Part shown: in pieces, positions 48,947-58,447 of the stretch
Layout: each line of letters starts with the position of its first letter
Position numbering within the stretch: the first letter of the stretch is position 1
From: Lentilactobacillus senioris DSM 24302 = JCM 17472
GTDB taxonomy: Bacteria > Bacillota > Bacilli > Lactobacillales > Lactobacillaceae
Direction of reading: 5' to 3'
Assembly (NCBI RefSeq): GCF_001436555.1
Contig: NZ_AYZR01000007.1
Location: 23,152 to 87,151, forward strand
Length of the DNA stretch: 64,000 nucleotides
Made by a program: the position numbers and the translations under genes
The notes under the pieces: model-generated
The model's database searches: none
Told to the model about the DNA's origin: nothing
The model's input: only the letters and a program-made list of their open reading frames with translations

Positions 48947-48975
48947 TTGCATTGCACCAAAATCAACGTTACACT
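48947..48975 (+). promoter_or_regulatory. Promoter of the DUF4044-like gene
   Basis: TTGCAT (48947-48952), 17 bases, TACACT (48970-48975), 36 bases before the start codon. Confidence 0.5.
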
Positions 48976-49010
48976 AGTCAGGTAATTCAACTCGGAAAGT
49001 GGTGCAACAA

Positions 49011-49127
49011 ATGGCGAAGAAGAAGTCTAAATTTCAAAAGATCACCATGGTTTTTGTATGGCTGATGATCATTGCAACCGTCAGTTCTCTGGTCTTATCC
49101 GCCGTGGTGACTTTACTACAAAACTAA
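49011..49127 (+). CDS. Very small membrane protein (DUF4044-like)
   Basis: A 38-residue protein beginning MAKKKSKFQKITMVFVW: a Lys-rich start followed by one membrane segment (about 12-34). This fits the DUF4044 family of lactobacilli and streptococci. It has its own promoter and a strong terminator directly after the stop, so it is a real transcription unit despite its size. Role unknown; it lies between DUF3397 and ftsK on the opposite strand. Confidence 0.78.
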   Translation: MAKKKSKFQKITMVFVWLMIIATVSSLVLSAVVTLLQN

Positions 49128-49138
49128 AAACAGGCTCT

Positions 49139-49171
49139 TAAACCGTTAGCTTTTGGCTGACGGTTTTTTTA
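49139..49171 (+). terminator. Terminator after the DUF4044-like gene
   Basis: AAACCGTTAGC pairs with GCTGACGGTTT around a 5-base loop and is followed by seven T on the plus strand. Confidence 0.85.
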
Positions 49172-51433
49172 TTCCTTGCTTTTAAATACTTGTCGAGGGC
49201 GACTCCCATCTTGAGGACCAATATAACCTCTTTGCTCCAATTCGTCGATTAACCGAGCAGCTCGATTATAACCAATTCGAAAATGCCGTTGTAGTAATGA
49301 AGTACTAGCTTTTTGTTGATCTACCACAAAATCTAAAGCGTCGTTGAACAGATCATCTTCTGCCTCATCTTGTTCTTCATTATTGATTTCTTCATCACTT
49401 ACCAACATAGATTCATCGTATTCTGCAGTTTGTTGCTTAGTAATAAAGTCAACCACTCGAACTACATCCTGATCCGGAATGAAGGCCCCTTGAACTCGCG
49501 CCGGAGTATTCTTATCAATTGGCAAAAACAACATATCCCCACGACCTAATAGTTTTTCAGCCCCATTAGTATCAATAATAGTACGAGAATCAATCCCACT
49601 AGAAACTGCAAATGCAATTCTAGATGGTACGTTGGCCTTAATTAACCCGGTAATAACGTCAACCGATGGTCGTTGAGTAGCTAAAATCATATGAATTCCG
49701 GCGGCTCTTCCCATCTGGGCTAATCTTATAATCGCTGCTTCAACATCATTAGAAACTGTCATCATTAAGTCTGCCAATTCATCAACAATAACTACGATAT
49801 AAGGCAACGGTGGAATTTTGACTTCGTTTTCTTGATTATTCTTAGCCACAAAGTCATTAAAGGTGCTAATTTTTCTTTGACCAAATTGAGCAAAAAGTTC
49901 GTAACGCCGTTCCATTTCACTAACTACCTTTTGCAGGGCCCGGGCAGCTTTTTTAGGCTCCGAGACTACCGGACTTAATAAGTGTGGAATGCCATTATAA
50001 ACTCCTAGCTCTACTCTCTTAGGGTCAATTAACATTAACTTCACCTGGCTAGGTTTGGCATTCAACAGCAAACTGGTAATAATACCGTTAATAGCAACCG
50101 ACTTACCACTACCTGTGGAACCGGCAATTAAAAGGTGCGGCATGTCAGCCAAATCAGCAGTAACCACATTACCGTTCACATCTTTACCTAATGGTACTTG
50201 TAACAAATGACCTTTATTATCCGGTTGAGATTCAACTACGTCTCGAAACGAAACTGTAGCAATTTCTTTATTAGGAACTTCAATTCCAATTAATGATTTA
50301 CCAGGAATGGGAGCTTCAATTCGAATATCCTTAGCAGCTAATGCCAAAGCAATATCATCAGCTAAGCTAACAATTTTACTAACCTTCACTCCAATAGCTG
50401 GGTGTAATTCATATTTGGTAACCGAAGGTCCTAAACTAACATGTTTGAGTTCTGCCTTGACTCCAAAACTATCCAAAGTCTGTTGTAATATTTTGGCGTT
50501 TTGGTCAATTGATTTTAATTCTTCTGACTGGTCATTTTGCGGTATTTCGGTAAGTAATTCAGAAGATGGCAATTGATAATCTTCGTCTGCCGGAGCATTA
50601 AACGTCATTGGTTCTGAAACCTCAGAGTCATTTGTTTCTACTGGTTGGTCCTGGACAACTGAACTTTCCTTAACCGGAGTAGCCATCCCTACTGATACAG
50701 AAATAGGTTGATCATTTTTAGGTTCAGGCTCTGGTGTCGGCTTTATTAGCTCAGAAGACTCTTTAACCGTTGGTTTAGCGGGTGAAGCTTGTTTTTTAGC
50801 CTCCAATTTTAATGCCCGACGTTGTGCTAGTTGACCAATTGCATGGGCCACAAATGTCCGTCCTACGTTAAACCACTGTTGAACTTGTTTTGCCTGAACA
50901 CCGAATAAAATTGCTAACCCGCTTAAAATACAAATAATAGCAACTAGGCTTACCCCAATATTGCCAATTAAGAAGTGGATGACCTGGTATTCATAGGCGC
51001 TGATAATTCCGCCACCCACATTTGAATTTAAATTACCAGAAGTAAAATCACCACTAATCCGTTGCCAAGTTACTGTTGGTAAAATAGCACTCAAATGATC
51101 TTCTCTAGCTTGTTGTAGACTCAAATATAATAAGATGCCATTTAATGTTAATAGGCCGCCACCCCACCAGCGAATGGCAATCTTAACTAACCGGCCTAAA
51201 ACTAAATAACTGCTCCCGATCGCCAAAACAATCAATAATGCTACCGCGTACAAATTTCCGGTAATAATACGGCAGATATTGCCAATGAAGATCCCAACAA
51301 TTCCCGCCTTAGCCAGTCCCAAAATAGCAATTAAGAGGAGAATAGCTCCACCAACGTTTTTTTGGTACTGGTTGGTCTTTTTCTTACTCTTTTTTCTCTT
51401 AGTTGTCCGTTTTTTAGTTGTTCGTTTGGCCAT
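49169..51433 (-). CDS. ftsK: DNA translocase FtsK/SpoIIIE
   Basis: ATP-driven DNA pump that clears chromosome termini from the closing septum. The 754 residues begin with a very basic stretch, have about four membrane segments (to about 185), an acidic Pro/Glu linker, the motor domain with Walker A GSTGSGKS (about 425-432), and a C-terminal gamma winged-helix domain ([22 protein letters not shown]) that reads KOPS/SRS sites. Last of the rlmA-trmL-ftsK group. Confidence 0.96.
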   Translation of the reverse strand: MAKRTTKKRTTKRKKSKKKTNQYQKNVGGAILLLIAILGLAKAGIVGIFIGNICRIITGNLYAVALLIVLAIGSSYLVLGRLVKIAIRWWGGGLLTLNGILLYLSLQQAREDHLSAILPTVTWQRISGDFTSGNLNSNVGGGIISAYEYQVIHFLIGNIGVSLVAIICILSGLAILFGVQAKQVQQWFNVGRTFVAHAIGQLAQRRALKLEAKKQASPAKPTVKESSELIKPTPEPEPKNDQPISVSVGMATPVKESSVVQDQPVETNDSEVSEPMTFNAPADEDYQLPSSELLTEIPQNDQSEELKSIDQNAKILQQTLDSFGVKAELKHVSLGPSVTKYELHPAIGVKVSKIVSLADDIALALAAKDIRIEAPIPGKSLIGIEVPNKEIATVSFRDVVESQPDNKGHLLQVPLGKDVNGNVVTADLADMPHLLIAGSTGSGKSVAINGIITSLLLNAKPSQVKLMLIDPKRVELGVYNGIPHLLSPVVSEPKKAARALQKVVSEMERRYELFAQFGQRKISTFNDFVAKNNQENEVKIPPLPYIVVIVDELADLMMTVSNDVEAAIIRLAQMGRAAGIHMILATQRPSVDVITGLIKANVPSRIAFAVSSGIDSRTIIDTNGAEKLLGRGDMLFLPIDKNTPARVQGAFIPDQDVVRVVDFITKQQTAEYDESMLVSDEEINNEEQDEAEDDLFNDALDFVVDQQKASTSLLQRHFRIGYNRAARLIDELEQRGYIGPQDGSRPRQVFKSKE

Positions 51434-51452
51434 GGACTATCCTTTCTACAGT

Positions 51453-51965
51453 TTACTTTAGCTTATCGTTTTCGTAAGTATGGGTCTTTTCCAAATGATT
51501 AAAGTTTTGTTGTCTTAAGACTTCATAAATTACAATTGCCGCACTATTAGATAAGTTAAGGGCCCGAATATTACTATCGTCTTGAGGGATTCGGATCGCT
51601 TTTTCAGGGTTTTTGCGCATAAATGGTTCTGGCAATCCCGTTGTTTCCTTCCCAAATAAGAAATAATAATCTTGATTAGGATCACTATAGTCTGGATCTA
51701 CATAGGTTTGTTCAGCAAACTTAGAAACCAAAAATAAGTTTTTAGGGTTAGCAACCGTACTAATAAAGGTTGGTAAATCTTTATGCCGGTTAATTTGAAC
51801 TTTATCCCAGTAATCTAAACCAGCCCGTTTTAAATGCTTGTCATCAATAGTAAATCCTAATGGCTCAATTAAATCCAAGACCGTATCGGTTCCGGCACAG
51901 GTTCTAGCAATATTACCAGTGTTAGCTGGCATTAAAGGTTCAAATAATACAATGTGATTAGTCAT
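51453..51965 (-). CDS. trmL: tRNA (cytidine34/uridine34-2'-O)-methyltransferase TrmL
   Basis: SPOUT-fold methyltransferase that modifies the wobble base of certain Leu tRNAs. The 170 residues have MPANTGNIARTC near the start, the knot motifs LFGKETTGLP and IRALNLSNSAAI. Family length and motifs are complete. It lies between rlmA and ftsK. Confidence 0.93.
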   Translation of the reverse strand: MTNHIVLFEPLMPANTGNIARTCAGTDTVLDLIEPLGFTIDDKHLKRAGLDYWDKVQINRHKDLPTFISTVANPKNLFLVSKFAEQTYVDPDYSDPNQDYYFLFGKETTGLPEPFMRKNPEKAIRIPQDDSNIRALNLSNSAAIVIYEVLRQQNFNHLEKTHTYENDKLK

Positions 51966-51980
51966 TTTTTTCCTCGCTTT

Positions 51981-52829
51981 TTAAAATCGTTGCACTAACA
52001 TCGTGACGCTTACGGTAATCTGAGACAAACTATTCAACTTCTCAGCAGTTACCGGTTGGCTACCTTGTCCCCAATGAAGTGGCGTCATAATCAAAAGATC
52101 TTGATTAGCCACTTGGCTTAAATCAAATTGGTATGTAATTTGTTGTTGGGTACTGTTAGGATAGTGCTTTACAAACAAATCTACAACCTCCTTATTGGAG
52201 TAACTCTGATTTTTACTCCCCTCCGGATACAACAAATGGCGCAGTTCCATCAAGTAATCCGAATTAGGGATGATCTTAATCAATTGTCCTCCGGGCTTAA
52301 CCACTCGGTTAAATTCCCCATAAGCCGATGGTGAAAAGAGATCAAAAACCACATCCATCGAATGGTCGTTAAATGGTAATCTAGCCAAATCAGCCACGCA
52401 GAAAAAGGACGGTGTAGCTTGGTTATTAGCCAAATTAATCCCCGGCTTAGAAATATCAAACCCTACTCCGTAGTCCTGATTACCGCGTAGTTTAAGCAAT
52501 TTATTTAATGGTGTTCCCTCACCACAACCAACATCCAAAATAGCAGCATGGGAACTAGTAATTGTTTCAGCTACTTTAGCTAGGATTCCATCGAAGAGTC
52601 CGGCTTGAATGATCCGCTGCCGTGCAGCCAACATTTCCCCATCGTACTCGCCAGAAAACTTTTTGGCCAAAAAATACAGGGTTCCTTTTTTGTTTAAATC
52701 GAATTGATGACGATTAGGGCATAATAGTCCTTGTTCATCTGCCGTTACAAACGGTTGTTCACATACCGGACACCTAAACAATTCTAAATGATCAGTTAAA
52801 AACTGCCTTGCAATTTCAATTTTCTTCAT
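51981..52829 (-). CDS. rlmA: 23S rRNA (guanine-N1)-methyltransferase RlmA
   Basis: Methylates a loop guanine in 23S rRNA domain II (G745 or G748 type). ATG 52829, seven bases after GGAGG, gives 282 residues. An N-terminal zinc site (Cys20, Cys23, Cys37, His41) and the SAM motif DVGCGEGT near residue 95 are visible. Sub-type I or II cannot be decided; Gram-positives usually have type II, which with other methylation affects tylosin sensitivity. Confidence 0.9.
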   Translation of the reverse strand: MKKIEIARQFLTDHLELFRCPVCEQPFVTADEQGLLCPNRHQFDLNKKGTLYFLAKKFSGEYDGEMLAARQRIIQAGLFDGILAKVAETITSSHAAILDVGCGEGTPLNKLLKLRGNQDYGVGFDISKPGINLANNQATPSFFCVADLARLPFNDHSMDVVFDLFSPSAYGEFNRVVKPGGQLIKIIPNSDYLMELRHLLYPEGSKNQSYSNKEVVDLFVKHYPNSTQQQITYQFDLSQVANQDLLIMTPLHWGQGSQPVTAEKLNSLSQITVSVTMLVQRF

Positions 52830-52852
52830 TTTATCCTCCACAAACGCAATCC

Positions 52853-52858
52853 ATTATA
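52853..52858 (-). promoter_or_regulatory. Extended -10 promoter of rlmA-trmL-ftsK
   Basis: The minus strand carries TGATATAAT about 24 bases before the rlmA start. -35 is weak. Confidence 0.55.
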
Positions 52859-52884
52859 TCACGTTCACAGTCTTAAAAAGTTGG

Positions 52885-52890
52885 TATAAT
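52885..52890 (+). promoter_or_regulatory. Extended -10 promoter of the LOR-like gene
   Basis: TGGTATAAT lies 28 bases before the start codon at 52918 and opposite the rlmA promoter. Confidence 0.55.
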
Positions 52891-52917
52891 GAAACTATTA
52901 AATTCAAGGAGCTAGTT

Positions 52918-53409
52918 ATGGCAACCAAATTCAACATTTCAGTAGATGCATCATTTCGAGATAAATTTCAAATTTTTGATGAAAACGAACAACTGTTAGC
53001 CAAAATTCCTACTAATTTAGCTACTGATTTTTTCAATATTTTTTTAGGGTGGTTAATTAATCTCCCCCAAACCTTTACTTTTCATTTAAACCACCAAGTC
53101 GTAGCGGTTAATAATCATCCCAAATTCTTGGGTGCATCTGCTACCATTAACGTGGATCAGCAACCAGTTGCCCAGGTCCACCGGCAACGAAAAAATGTCC
53201 CTCCATTCACAGTTGAGTTGGCAGGGCAAACATTAACGGTTACCACCAATAGTGGTTACTTTTCCGTTCATGATTCTAATCGTAAACTAATTGTAGCCAA
53301 GCGTGGTACTCATAATCTCGACCGTTACTCCGTGGTAATTACAGATGAGATTACTCCCGAAGTTGGTTTAGGAATCACCATAGCCGTTTTAAGTGCTATC
53401 AAACACTAA
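52918..53409 (+). CDS. Unknown protein, possibly LURP-one-related/tubby-like fold
   Basis: 163 residues without signal peptide or membrane segment, rich in beta-strand pattern: repeated short segments such as FQIFDENEQLLAKI and YFSVHDSNRKLIVAKR resemble the two-layer repeats of LURP-one-related (YxjI-like) proteins. That assignment is tentative. Start is supported by an AAGGAG site and promoter. It is a single-gene unit ended by a bidirectional terminator. Confidence 0.6.
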   Translation: MATKFNISVDASFRDKFQIFDENEQLLAKIPTNLATDFFNIFLGWLINLPQTFTFHLNHQVVAVNNHPKFLGASATINVDQQPVAQVHRQRKNVPPFTVELAGQTLTVTTNSGYFSVHDSNRKLIVAKRGTHNLDRYSVVITDEITPEVGLGITIAVLSAIKH

Positions 53410-53412
53410 TCA

Positions 53413-53458
53413 TAAAAAGGTAGACCTAACACAATTCGTGTTAACGCCTACCTTTTTT
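53413..53458. terminator. Bidirectional terminator
   Basis: AAAAAGGTAG and an inner TAACAC arm pair with GTGTTA and CTACCTTTTT with small bulges. It serves the convergent LOR-like and rluD-like genes. Confidence 0.85.
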
Positions 53459-53463
53459 ATCAC

Positions 53464-54375
53464 TTAAACCTTAGTTACATCTACCTGATTAGCTCGTTTA
53501 ATCGCTAATTTCATATCTGCAGGTAACGGGGCCTGACAAGAAATAATTTTATTACTAAACGGATCATAAAACCTGACTTGAAAGCAGTGTAGCGCTTGCC
53601 GCTTCATTTGATGATTTGTCGGATTATATAGCCAATCTCCCAATAACGGATGGCCAAGAGCCGTCATGTGGACTCTAATTTGATGAGTTCTACCAGTGTG
53701 TAATTGAATTCTTACTAATTCCATCTGAGGCCAGTGTTGCTGCACCCAGAATTCAGTCATTGCCATTTTGCCATCGACAGCTACTCTGCGTTTAACAAAC
53801 GACTCTGGATCTCGACCAATTGGTAAATTAACTTCCACGTGTTCATGCTTGAAGTTACCAACTACAATGGCCAAGTATTCTTTTCTTAAAGTATGCTCTT
53901 TTAGTTGCTTATCCAATACCGAATGGGCCATATGATGCTTAGCAAAGATTACTAACCCACTAGTATCTCGATCTAAACGAGTAACTATGTGAACCCGTTG
54001 ATTTTCATAACGTTGTCGCTCGTAGTAGCCCTTAACCCGATTCACCAAAGAATCATTAGCATAAATATGGGCTGGCACAGATGCTACTCCTGCTGGTTTG
54101 TTAACTATTAGCCAGTTAGAATCTTCATAAACTATGTCTAAAGTCACATTAGAGGCAGGAACATGGTCATTACCTGGTTCTGGCGGTAACGTCACAGTCA
54201 CCACGTCTCCTTTAGTAACCATATAATTAGTTAGTTGCTCAGCGCCGTTAACTTTAATTTGCCCACCATGAAATTTAATTTGCTTTAACAAAGTTCTAGT
54301 AACTCCGTGAGCCATAATGACGGTTCTTAATTTTTGGGGATTTTTTTCAGTTACTTGCCATTCAAAACTAGTCAT
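53464..54375 (-). CDS. RluA/RluD-family pseudouridine synthase
   Basis: Isomerises uridines in 23S rRNA. ATG 54375, overlapping the nadK stop by eight bases, gives 303 residues. An S4-like N-terminal part (RTLLKQIKFHGGQIKVNG) is followed by the synthase core with the catalytic Asp in TRLDRDTSGL. The order relQ-nadK-this gene equals Bacillus yjbM-ppnK-yjbO. Exact target uridines cannot be told. Confidence 0.9.
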   Translation of the reverse strand: MTSFEWQVTEKNPQKLRTVIMAHGVTRTLLKQIKFHGGQIKVNGAEQLTNYMVTKGDVVTVTLPPEPGNDHVPASNVTLDIVYEDSNWLIVNKPAGVASVPAHIYANDSLVNRVKGYYERQRYENQRVHIVTRLDRDTSGLVIFAKHHMAHSVLDKQLKEHTLRKEYLAIVVGNFKHEHVEVNLPIGRDPESFVKRRVAVDGKMAMTEFWVQQHWPQMELVRIQLHTGRTHQIRVHMTALGHPLLGDWLYNPTNHQMKRQALHCFQVRFYDPFSNKIISCQAPLPADMKLAIKRANQVDVTKV

Positions 54376-55177
54376 CTTGAACCCCAATAAACGAATTGCT
54401 GACGCGTTGCCAGAAATGAGTATGGCGGTATTGAGCAAATGCTACTCGTTGTTTGGCAATTCTATATTCAATGGTTTTAATGGGCCTACCAGAAATGACT
54501 TGTTGATCACAAGTTAACACCGGTTGTCCGCCTTCTTCAGGGACAATTCGTACCCATTCTTCCGGCGGAATAATGATGGGTGACCCCAAAGTTCTAAAAA
54601 CGCGGTTATTGATGGAAGAAATTTCGGAAATTTGTAACGCATTCAACGCCGGATTAATAATGGCTCCGCCTACCGACTTATTATATGCGGTTGAGCCACT
54701 TGGGGTTGAAATACACAATCCATCTCCTCGAAAGCTTTCAAACTTTTGGTCTTTAATATACACATCAGCAGTTAAGGTACCACTCACCTGTTTAATCGTC
54801 GATTCATTTAACGCTAAGGCGTGATCGGCGCTACCTCCGTCTCGGTAATTAATCGTAATATCTAGTAACGGATAGGTCTCGCTTTGCCCATTATCGTTTT
54901 CTAAGCTAGCAATTAATTCATCTACCTCATAGTCTCGCCAATCAGTATAAAATCCCAGATGACCAGTATGAATTCCTACTAACCGAATTCGGTCACTAAT
55001 ATCTGCGTAGTGATGAAACGCTGAAAGTAACGTACCGTCTCCGCCCACTGATATGACAATTTCTGGATTTAGGCTGTCTAACACTAATTTTTCAGACTGA
55101 TCAATTTCTGCTTTCAAACGCTCCGCTACGTTATTTGATAATTGAACTAGATTACTATAAATCGCTACTCTCATCAT
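54368..55177 (-). CDS. nadK: NAD kinase
   Basis: Phosphorylates NAD to NADP. The 269 residues contain GGDGTLL (45-51) and the NAD-binding GDGLCISTPSGSTAYN. The pseudouridine synthase start lies within its last codons; relQ is 22 bases upstream. Confidence 0.95.
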   Translation of the reverse strand: MMRVAIYSNLVQLSNNVAERLKAEIDQSEKLVLDSLNPEIVISVGGDGTLLSAFHHYADISDRIRLVGIHTGHLGFYTDWRDYEVDELIASLENDNGQSETYPLLDITINYRDGGSADHALALNESTIKQVSGTLTADVYIKDQKFESFRGDGLCISTPSGSTAYNKSVGGAIINPALNALQISEISSINNRVFRTLGSPIIIPPEEWVRIVPEEGGQPVLTCDQQVISGRPIKTIEYRIAKQRVAFAQYRHTHFWQRVSNSFIGVQDD

Positions 55178-55199
55178 TTTGTTTCCTTTCCCGGTTTAA

Positions 55200-55817
55200 T
55201 TAATTTTCGGGATCATCATGTTGTTTAGTCTCTTGTAACTCTGCACGAATTTCCGACATTTCTTCGTCTAATTTAAATGCCGCTTCCGCTGAACTGCGTA
55301 AGCGTTCCGATAATCCTGCCGGAAAAGCACCATCATATTTATAATTGAGGGAATGCTCTACAGTTGCCCAGAAATTCATCGCTAATGTTCTTACCTGAAT
55401 TTCTGCTTTAATCACTTTTTCACCAGAAACCATTTGAACTGGATATTCAAACACGATATGATATGAACGATACCCACTCGGCTTTTTATTGTGAACGTAA
55501 TCGCGTTCCTCTAAAATATTAATATCAGTTCTTTTTCTAAGTAAGTCCACCACTTGATAGATATCGTCGACAAACTGGCACATAATTCTCAAGCCAGCAA
55601 TATCTTCCATATCTTGTTCTAATCGATCTTCAGAAATATGGCGTCTAACCATTTTCTCCTTGATACTAGCCACTGGCTTAACTCGACCAGTAACAAATTC
55701 AATTGGGCTACGACCATCCATTTCCATGAACTGCGTCCGAATACCCCTCAGCTTTACTTTTAGTTCGCTTACCGCTTGGTTATATGGAATTAAAAGTTTT
55801 TCCCAATTCTGTTCCAA
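55200..55817 (-). CDS. relQ: Small alarmone synthetase RelQ (GTP pyrophosphokinase)
   Basis: Makes (p)ppGpp from GTP/GDP and ATP; single-domain, without hydrolase. The 205 residues cover the RelA/SpoT synthetase fold, with the GLRIMCQFVDDIYQV and AEIQVRTLAMNFWATVEH segments. Starts with TTG seven bases after GGAAG. Forms an operon with nadK and the pseudouridine synthase. It is divergent from yjbH. Confidence 0.93.
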   Translation of the reverse strand: MEQNWEKLLIPYNQAVSELKVKLRGIRTQFMEMDGRSPIEFVTGRVKPVASIKEKMVRRHISEDRLEQDMEDIAGLRIMCQFVDDIYQVVDLLRKRTDINILEERDYVHNKKPSGYRSYHIVFEYPVQMVSGEKVIKAEIQVRTLAMNFWATVEHSLNYKYDGAFPAGLSERLRSSAEAAFKLDEEMSEIRAELQETKQHDDPEN

Positions 55818-55990
55818 TTCGTCACTTCCAATCTTTCAAGCACATTTGAATTTAACGTTCACTGTCTGATTTTAACACAATTCTGGATTCTTTCGATTCC
55901 CAGGCAAAAAAATTGTTTTTTACAGATATTTTGCTATTCTATTTGTTGTAGATAATAAAACTAGTTTAGTTGCGACTATGGAGGCTAACT

Positions 55991-56614
55991 TTGATTTTAG
56001 AAATGTATTTATTTATTGACCCGCTTAACTCTAGATGTTACGAAGCAGAGCAAGACGTGCTTTCAATCGCTTCTCAACTAGATACCAAGACTATCGTTCA
56101 TTTTATTCCGATGCTAAATATTCAAATTCTTCACGACTTTGCCAAAAACAATCCTACCGTGGTAGCTAACGAGGAATTACATTACAATATTATCTTAGAT
56201 TATCAAGCAGCTTCATTTCAAGGTAAAAACAAAGGCCGCCAATTTCTTTTAGAACTGCAAAAGGCCATTTTAACTAATCACCTTAAATATACCGCACAAC
56301 TTGTAAATCAAATCGTTACCAATGTGGGATTAGATAGCGAAATGTTTGAAGAAGATCGACGTTCCGAAATGACTAAGCAGGTCTTTCAAGAAGATCAGCA
56401 AACCGTTCACGAACTTAAGATTAAAGATCCTACTTCAGTAGTCATTTTTAATTCCGCTATTGAAGATAACGGATTATTATTGCGAGATTTTAATTACAAT
56501 TCTCTCTTCAACCTATGTCAGTACACTATCAAAACGCCACATCATATAGATTTAACCACAGTACCGGAACACACTGAAAATATTGCCGATTTTACAAATT
56601 ATCAAGCCAAATAA
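55991..56614 (+). CDS. yjbH: YjbH/SpxH-like adaptor (DsbA-fold) protein
   Basis: Thioredoxin/DsbA-fold adaptor that in Bacillus presents Spx to ClpXP. The TTG at 55991, six bases after GGAGG, gives 207 residues; an ATG twelve bases later is less well placed. The N-terminal FIDPLNSRC corresponds to FVDPLCPEC of Bacillus YjbH, with the first cysteine replaced by Asn13; only Cys16 remains, so a CxxC redox switch is not possible. It is adjacent to relQ and 4 kb from spxA. Confidence 0.83.
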   Translation: MILEMYLFIDPLNSRCYEAEQDVLSIASQLDTKTIVHFIPMLNIQILHDFAKNNPTVVANEELHYNIILDYQAASFQGKNKGRQFLLELQKAILTNHLKYTAQLVNQIVTNVGLDSEMFEEDRRSEMTKQVFQEDQQTVHELKIKDPTSVVIFNSAIEDNGLLLRDFNYNSLFNLCQYTIKTPHHIDLTTVPEHTENIADFTNYQAK

Positions 56615-56634
56615 AGAACCCCGCGGGGTTCTTT
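56613..56634. terminator. Terminator between yjbH and pepF
   Basis: AAAGAACCCCG meets its complement as a perfect 22-bp palindrome, followed by T-rich sequence on the plus strand and a short A/T stretch on the other side; it can serve both converging genes. Confidence 0.8.
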
Positions 56635-56640
56635 ATTTTT

Positions 56641-58446
56641 TTAGCCTTTAATTAGTTTTTCTAATTGATCTAGTCGTTGCTCAAAAATCTTAAAAGCATC
56701 CTTTAAGTATTCGGCTTGAGTCATATCCACTCCAGCTCGTTTCATAACGTTAATTGGTTGATCAGAACTACCAGCCTGTAAAAAGCTAAGATAATCAATC
56801 CGACCTTGATCACTAGCCTGAATTTTTTCAGCTAATGTGGTAGCTGCTGCAAAACCAGTTGCGTATTGGTATACATAAAAATCATAATAGAAATGTGGAA
56901 TTCGTGACCATTCTAATCTAATTTCTGGGTCAGAAATTACTGCTGGTCCATAATATTTTTGATTAAGCTTTAAGTATTCTTGATTCATAAAATCCGCAGT
57001 CAAAGGTACTCGGTTAGCATCTGCTTCATGGATCAAGCTTTCAAATTCAGCAAATTGCGTTTGTCTAAATACCGTCCCCTTAAAGCCATCTAAGTAGTAA
57101 TTCAAAACAAACTTAGTCATTTCTTCATCATCTGCAAATTTTTTCAACAGATAATCAGTTAAAATATTTTCGTTAGTTGTAGAAGCTATTTCAGCCACAA
57201 AAATGGAATAGTCACCATATTGGTATGGTTGAGCTTGATGAGAATAAAAGCTATGCATACTATGGCCCGTCTCGTGGATCAAGGTATAGAGATTATCCAA
57301 ATTATCTTGCCAATTTAACAAAATAAACGGATTAGTATCGTACATACCGGAAGAATAACCTCCACTACGTTTATATTGATTCTCTATTACATCAATCCAA
57401 CGACCATCAAATTCTTTTTGAACGGCGTTTACGTAATCTGGTCCCATGACTTCTAATGCAGCTAACGATAATTTTTGGGCTTGATCGTAAGTAATTTTAG
57501 GACTCTTGGTTTTCATTAACGGAGTATATAAATCGTACATGTGTAGATCAGTAACCCCTAAAATTTGCTTACGCAATTCCACGTATCGATGTAATAAATC
57601 TAAGTGATTGTTCACCTCGTCAATTAAAGTGGTAAATACCGCCGTTGGAATTTCATTTTCAGCTAGTGCCGCGTCGAGGGCACTATCATAGTGACGCAAG
57701 TTGGCACTTAAATTATGTGTCTTAACTGTAGCGGCTAACGTCGAGGCTAACGTGTGTTGAAATTGTTCATAAACTGAATATAGTTTCGTAAAAGCTTCTC
57801 TTCTAACTTTGACATCAGCTGACTCCAATAAGACGCTATAGACCCCTTGAGATAGTTGAACATCTTGTCCCGCGTCATTTTTAACTATTGGAAAACTAAG
57901 ATCAGTATTATCTAAAATACCGAATGTTTTAGCACTAGCTTCAAAAATATCACTAGCAGAAGCTAAAACTCCCTCGACTTCAGGACTCAATACGTGCGCT
58001 TTCTTAGCCATAATCACGTCTAAGAAACGTCGGTAATGTTCTAACTCGGGAACTTGCTGATAGAATTGATCCAATTTATCAGTGTCAATCAATAAAACCG
58101 CTGGTTCAAACCAGGCCGTTTTTTCAGCAAAACTAGTTAAAAGGGCTTCTGCTCGATCGTTTTGCACCTGACTATCATTATCATGAGTATCTTGATCGTT
58201 TTTTAGTTGTGCATATACTGCCAACTTTTCTACTTGCCGGCCTACTTCTAATAACATTTGGATTGCTTTTAGCAACTGATGGCCATCATTTAATTCATGG
58301 GCTTGCTGATCAATTAAGCCTAGATTTTCTTGAGCTACCTCAAAGGCTTTTTCAAAATCAGCCTCGTCCTTAAAAATCGTTGTTAAATCCCAAGTTAATT
58401 CTTCAGGAACCTCATTTCGTTGAGGAAGTTTCTTAACCATTGTCAT
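56641..58446 (-). CDS. pepF: Oligoendopeptidase F (M3 metallopeptidase)
   Basis: Cytosolic zinc peptidase that cleaves 7-17-residue peptides. ATG 58446, about ten bases after AGGAG, gives 601 residues; the more upstream GTG abuts the site. The zinc-binding HETGH is near residue 390, with a glutamate ligand about 25 residues later. It starts one base after the coiA stop and is cotranscribed with it, as in Bacillus and Streptococcus. Confidence 0.94.
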   Translation of the reverse strand: MTMVKKLPQRNEVPEELTWDLTTIFKDEADFEKAFEVAQENLGLIDQQAHELNDGHQLLKAIQMLLEVGRQVEKLAVYAQLKNDQDTHDNDSQVQNDRAEALLTSFAEKTAWFEPAVLLIDTDKLDQFYQQVPELEHYRRFLDVIMAKKAHVLSPEVEGVLASASDIFEASAKTFGILDNTDLSFPIVKNDAGQDVQLSQGVYSVLLESADVKVRREAFTKLYSVYEQFQHTLASTLAATVKTHNLSANLRHYDSALDAALAENEIPTAVFTTLIDEVNNHLDLLHRYVELRKQILGVTDLHMYDLYTPLMKTKSPKITYDQAQKLSLAALEVMGPDYVNAVQKEFDGRWIDVIENQYKRSGGYSSGMYDTNPFILLNWQDNLDNLYTLIHETGHSMHSFYSHQAQPYQYGDYSIFVAEIASTTNENILTDYLLKKFADDEEMTKFVLNYYLDGFKGTVFRQTQFAEFESLIHEADANRVPLTADFMNQEYLKLNQKYYGPAVISDPEIRLEWSRIPHFYYDFYVYQYATGFAAATTLAEKIQASDQGRIDYLSFLQAGSSDQPINVMKRAGVDMTQAEYLKDAFKIFEQRLDQLEKLIKG

Positions 58447-58447
58447 C

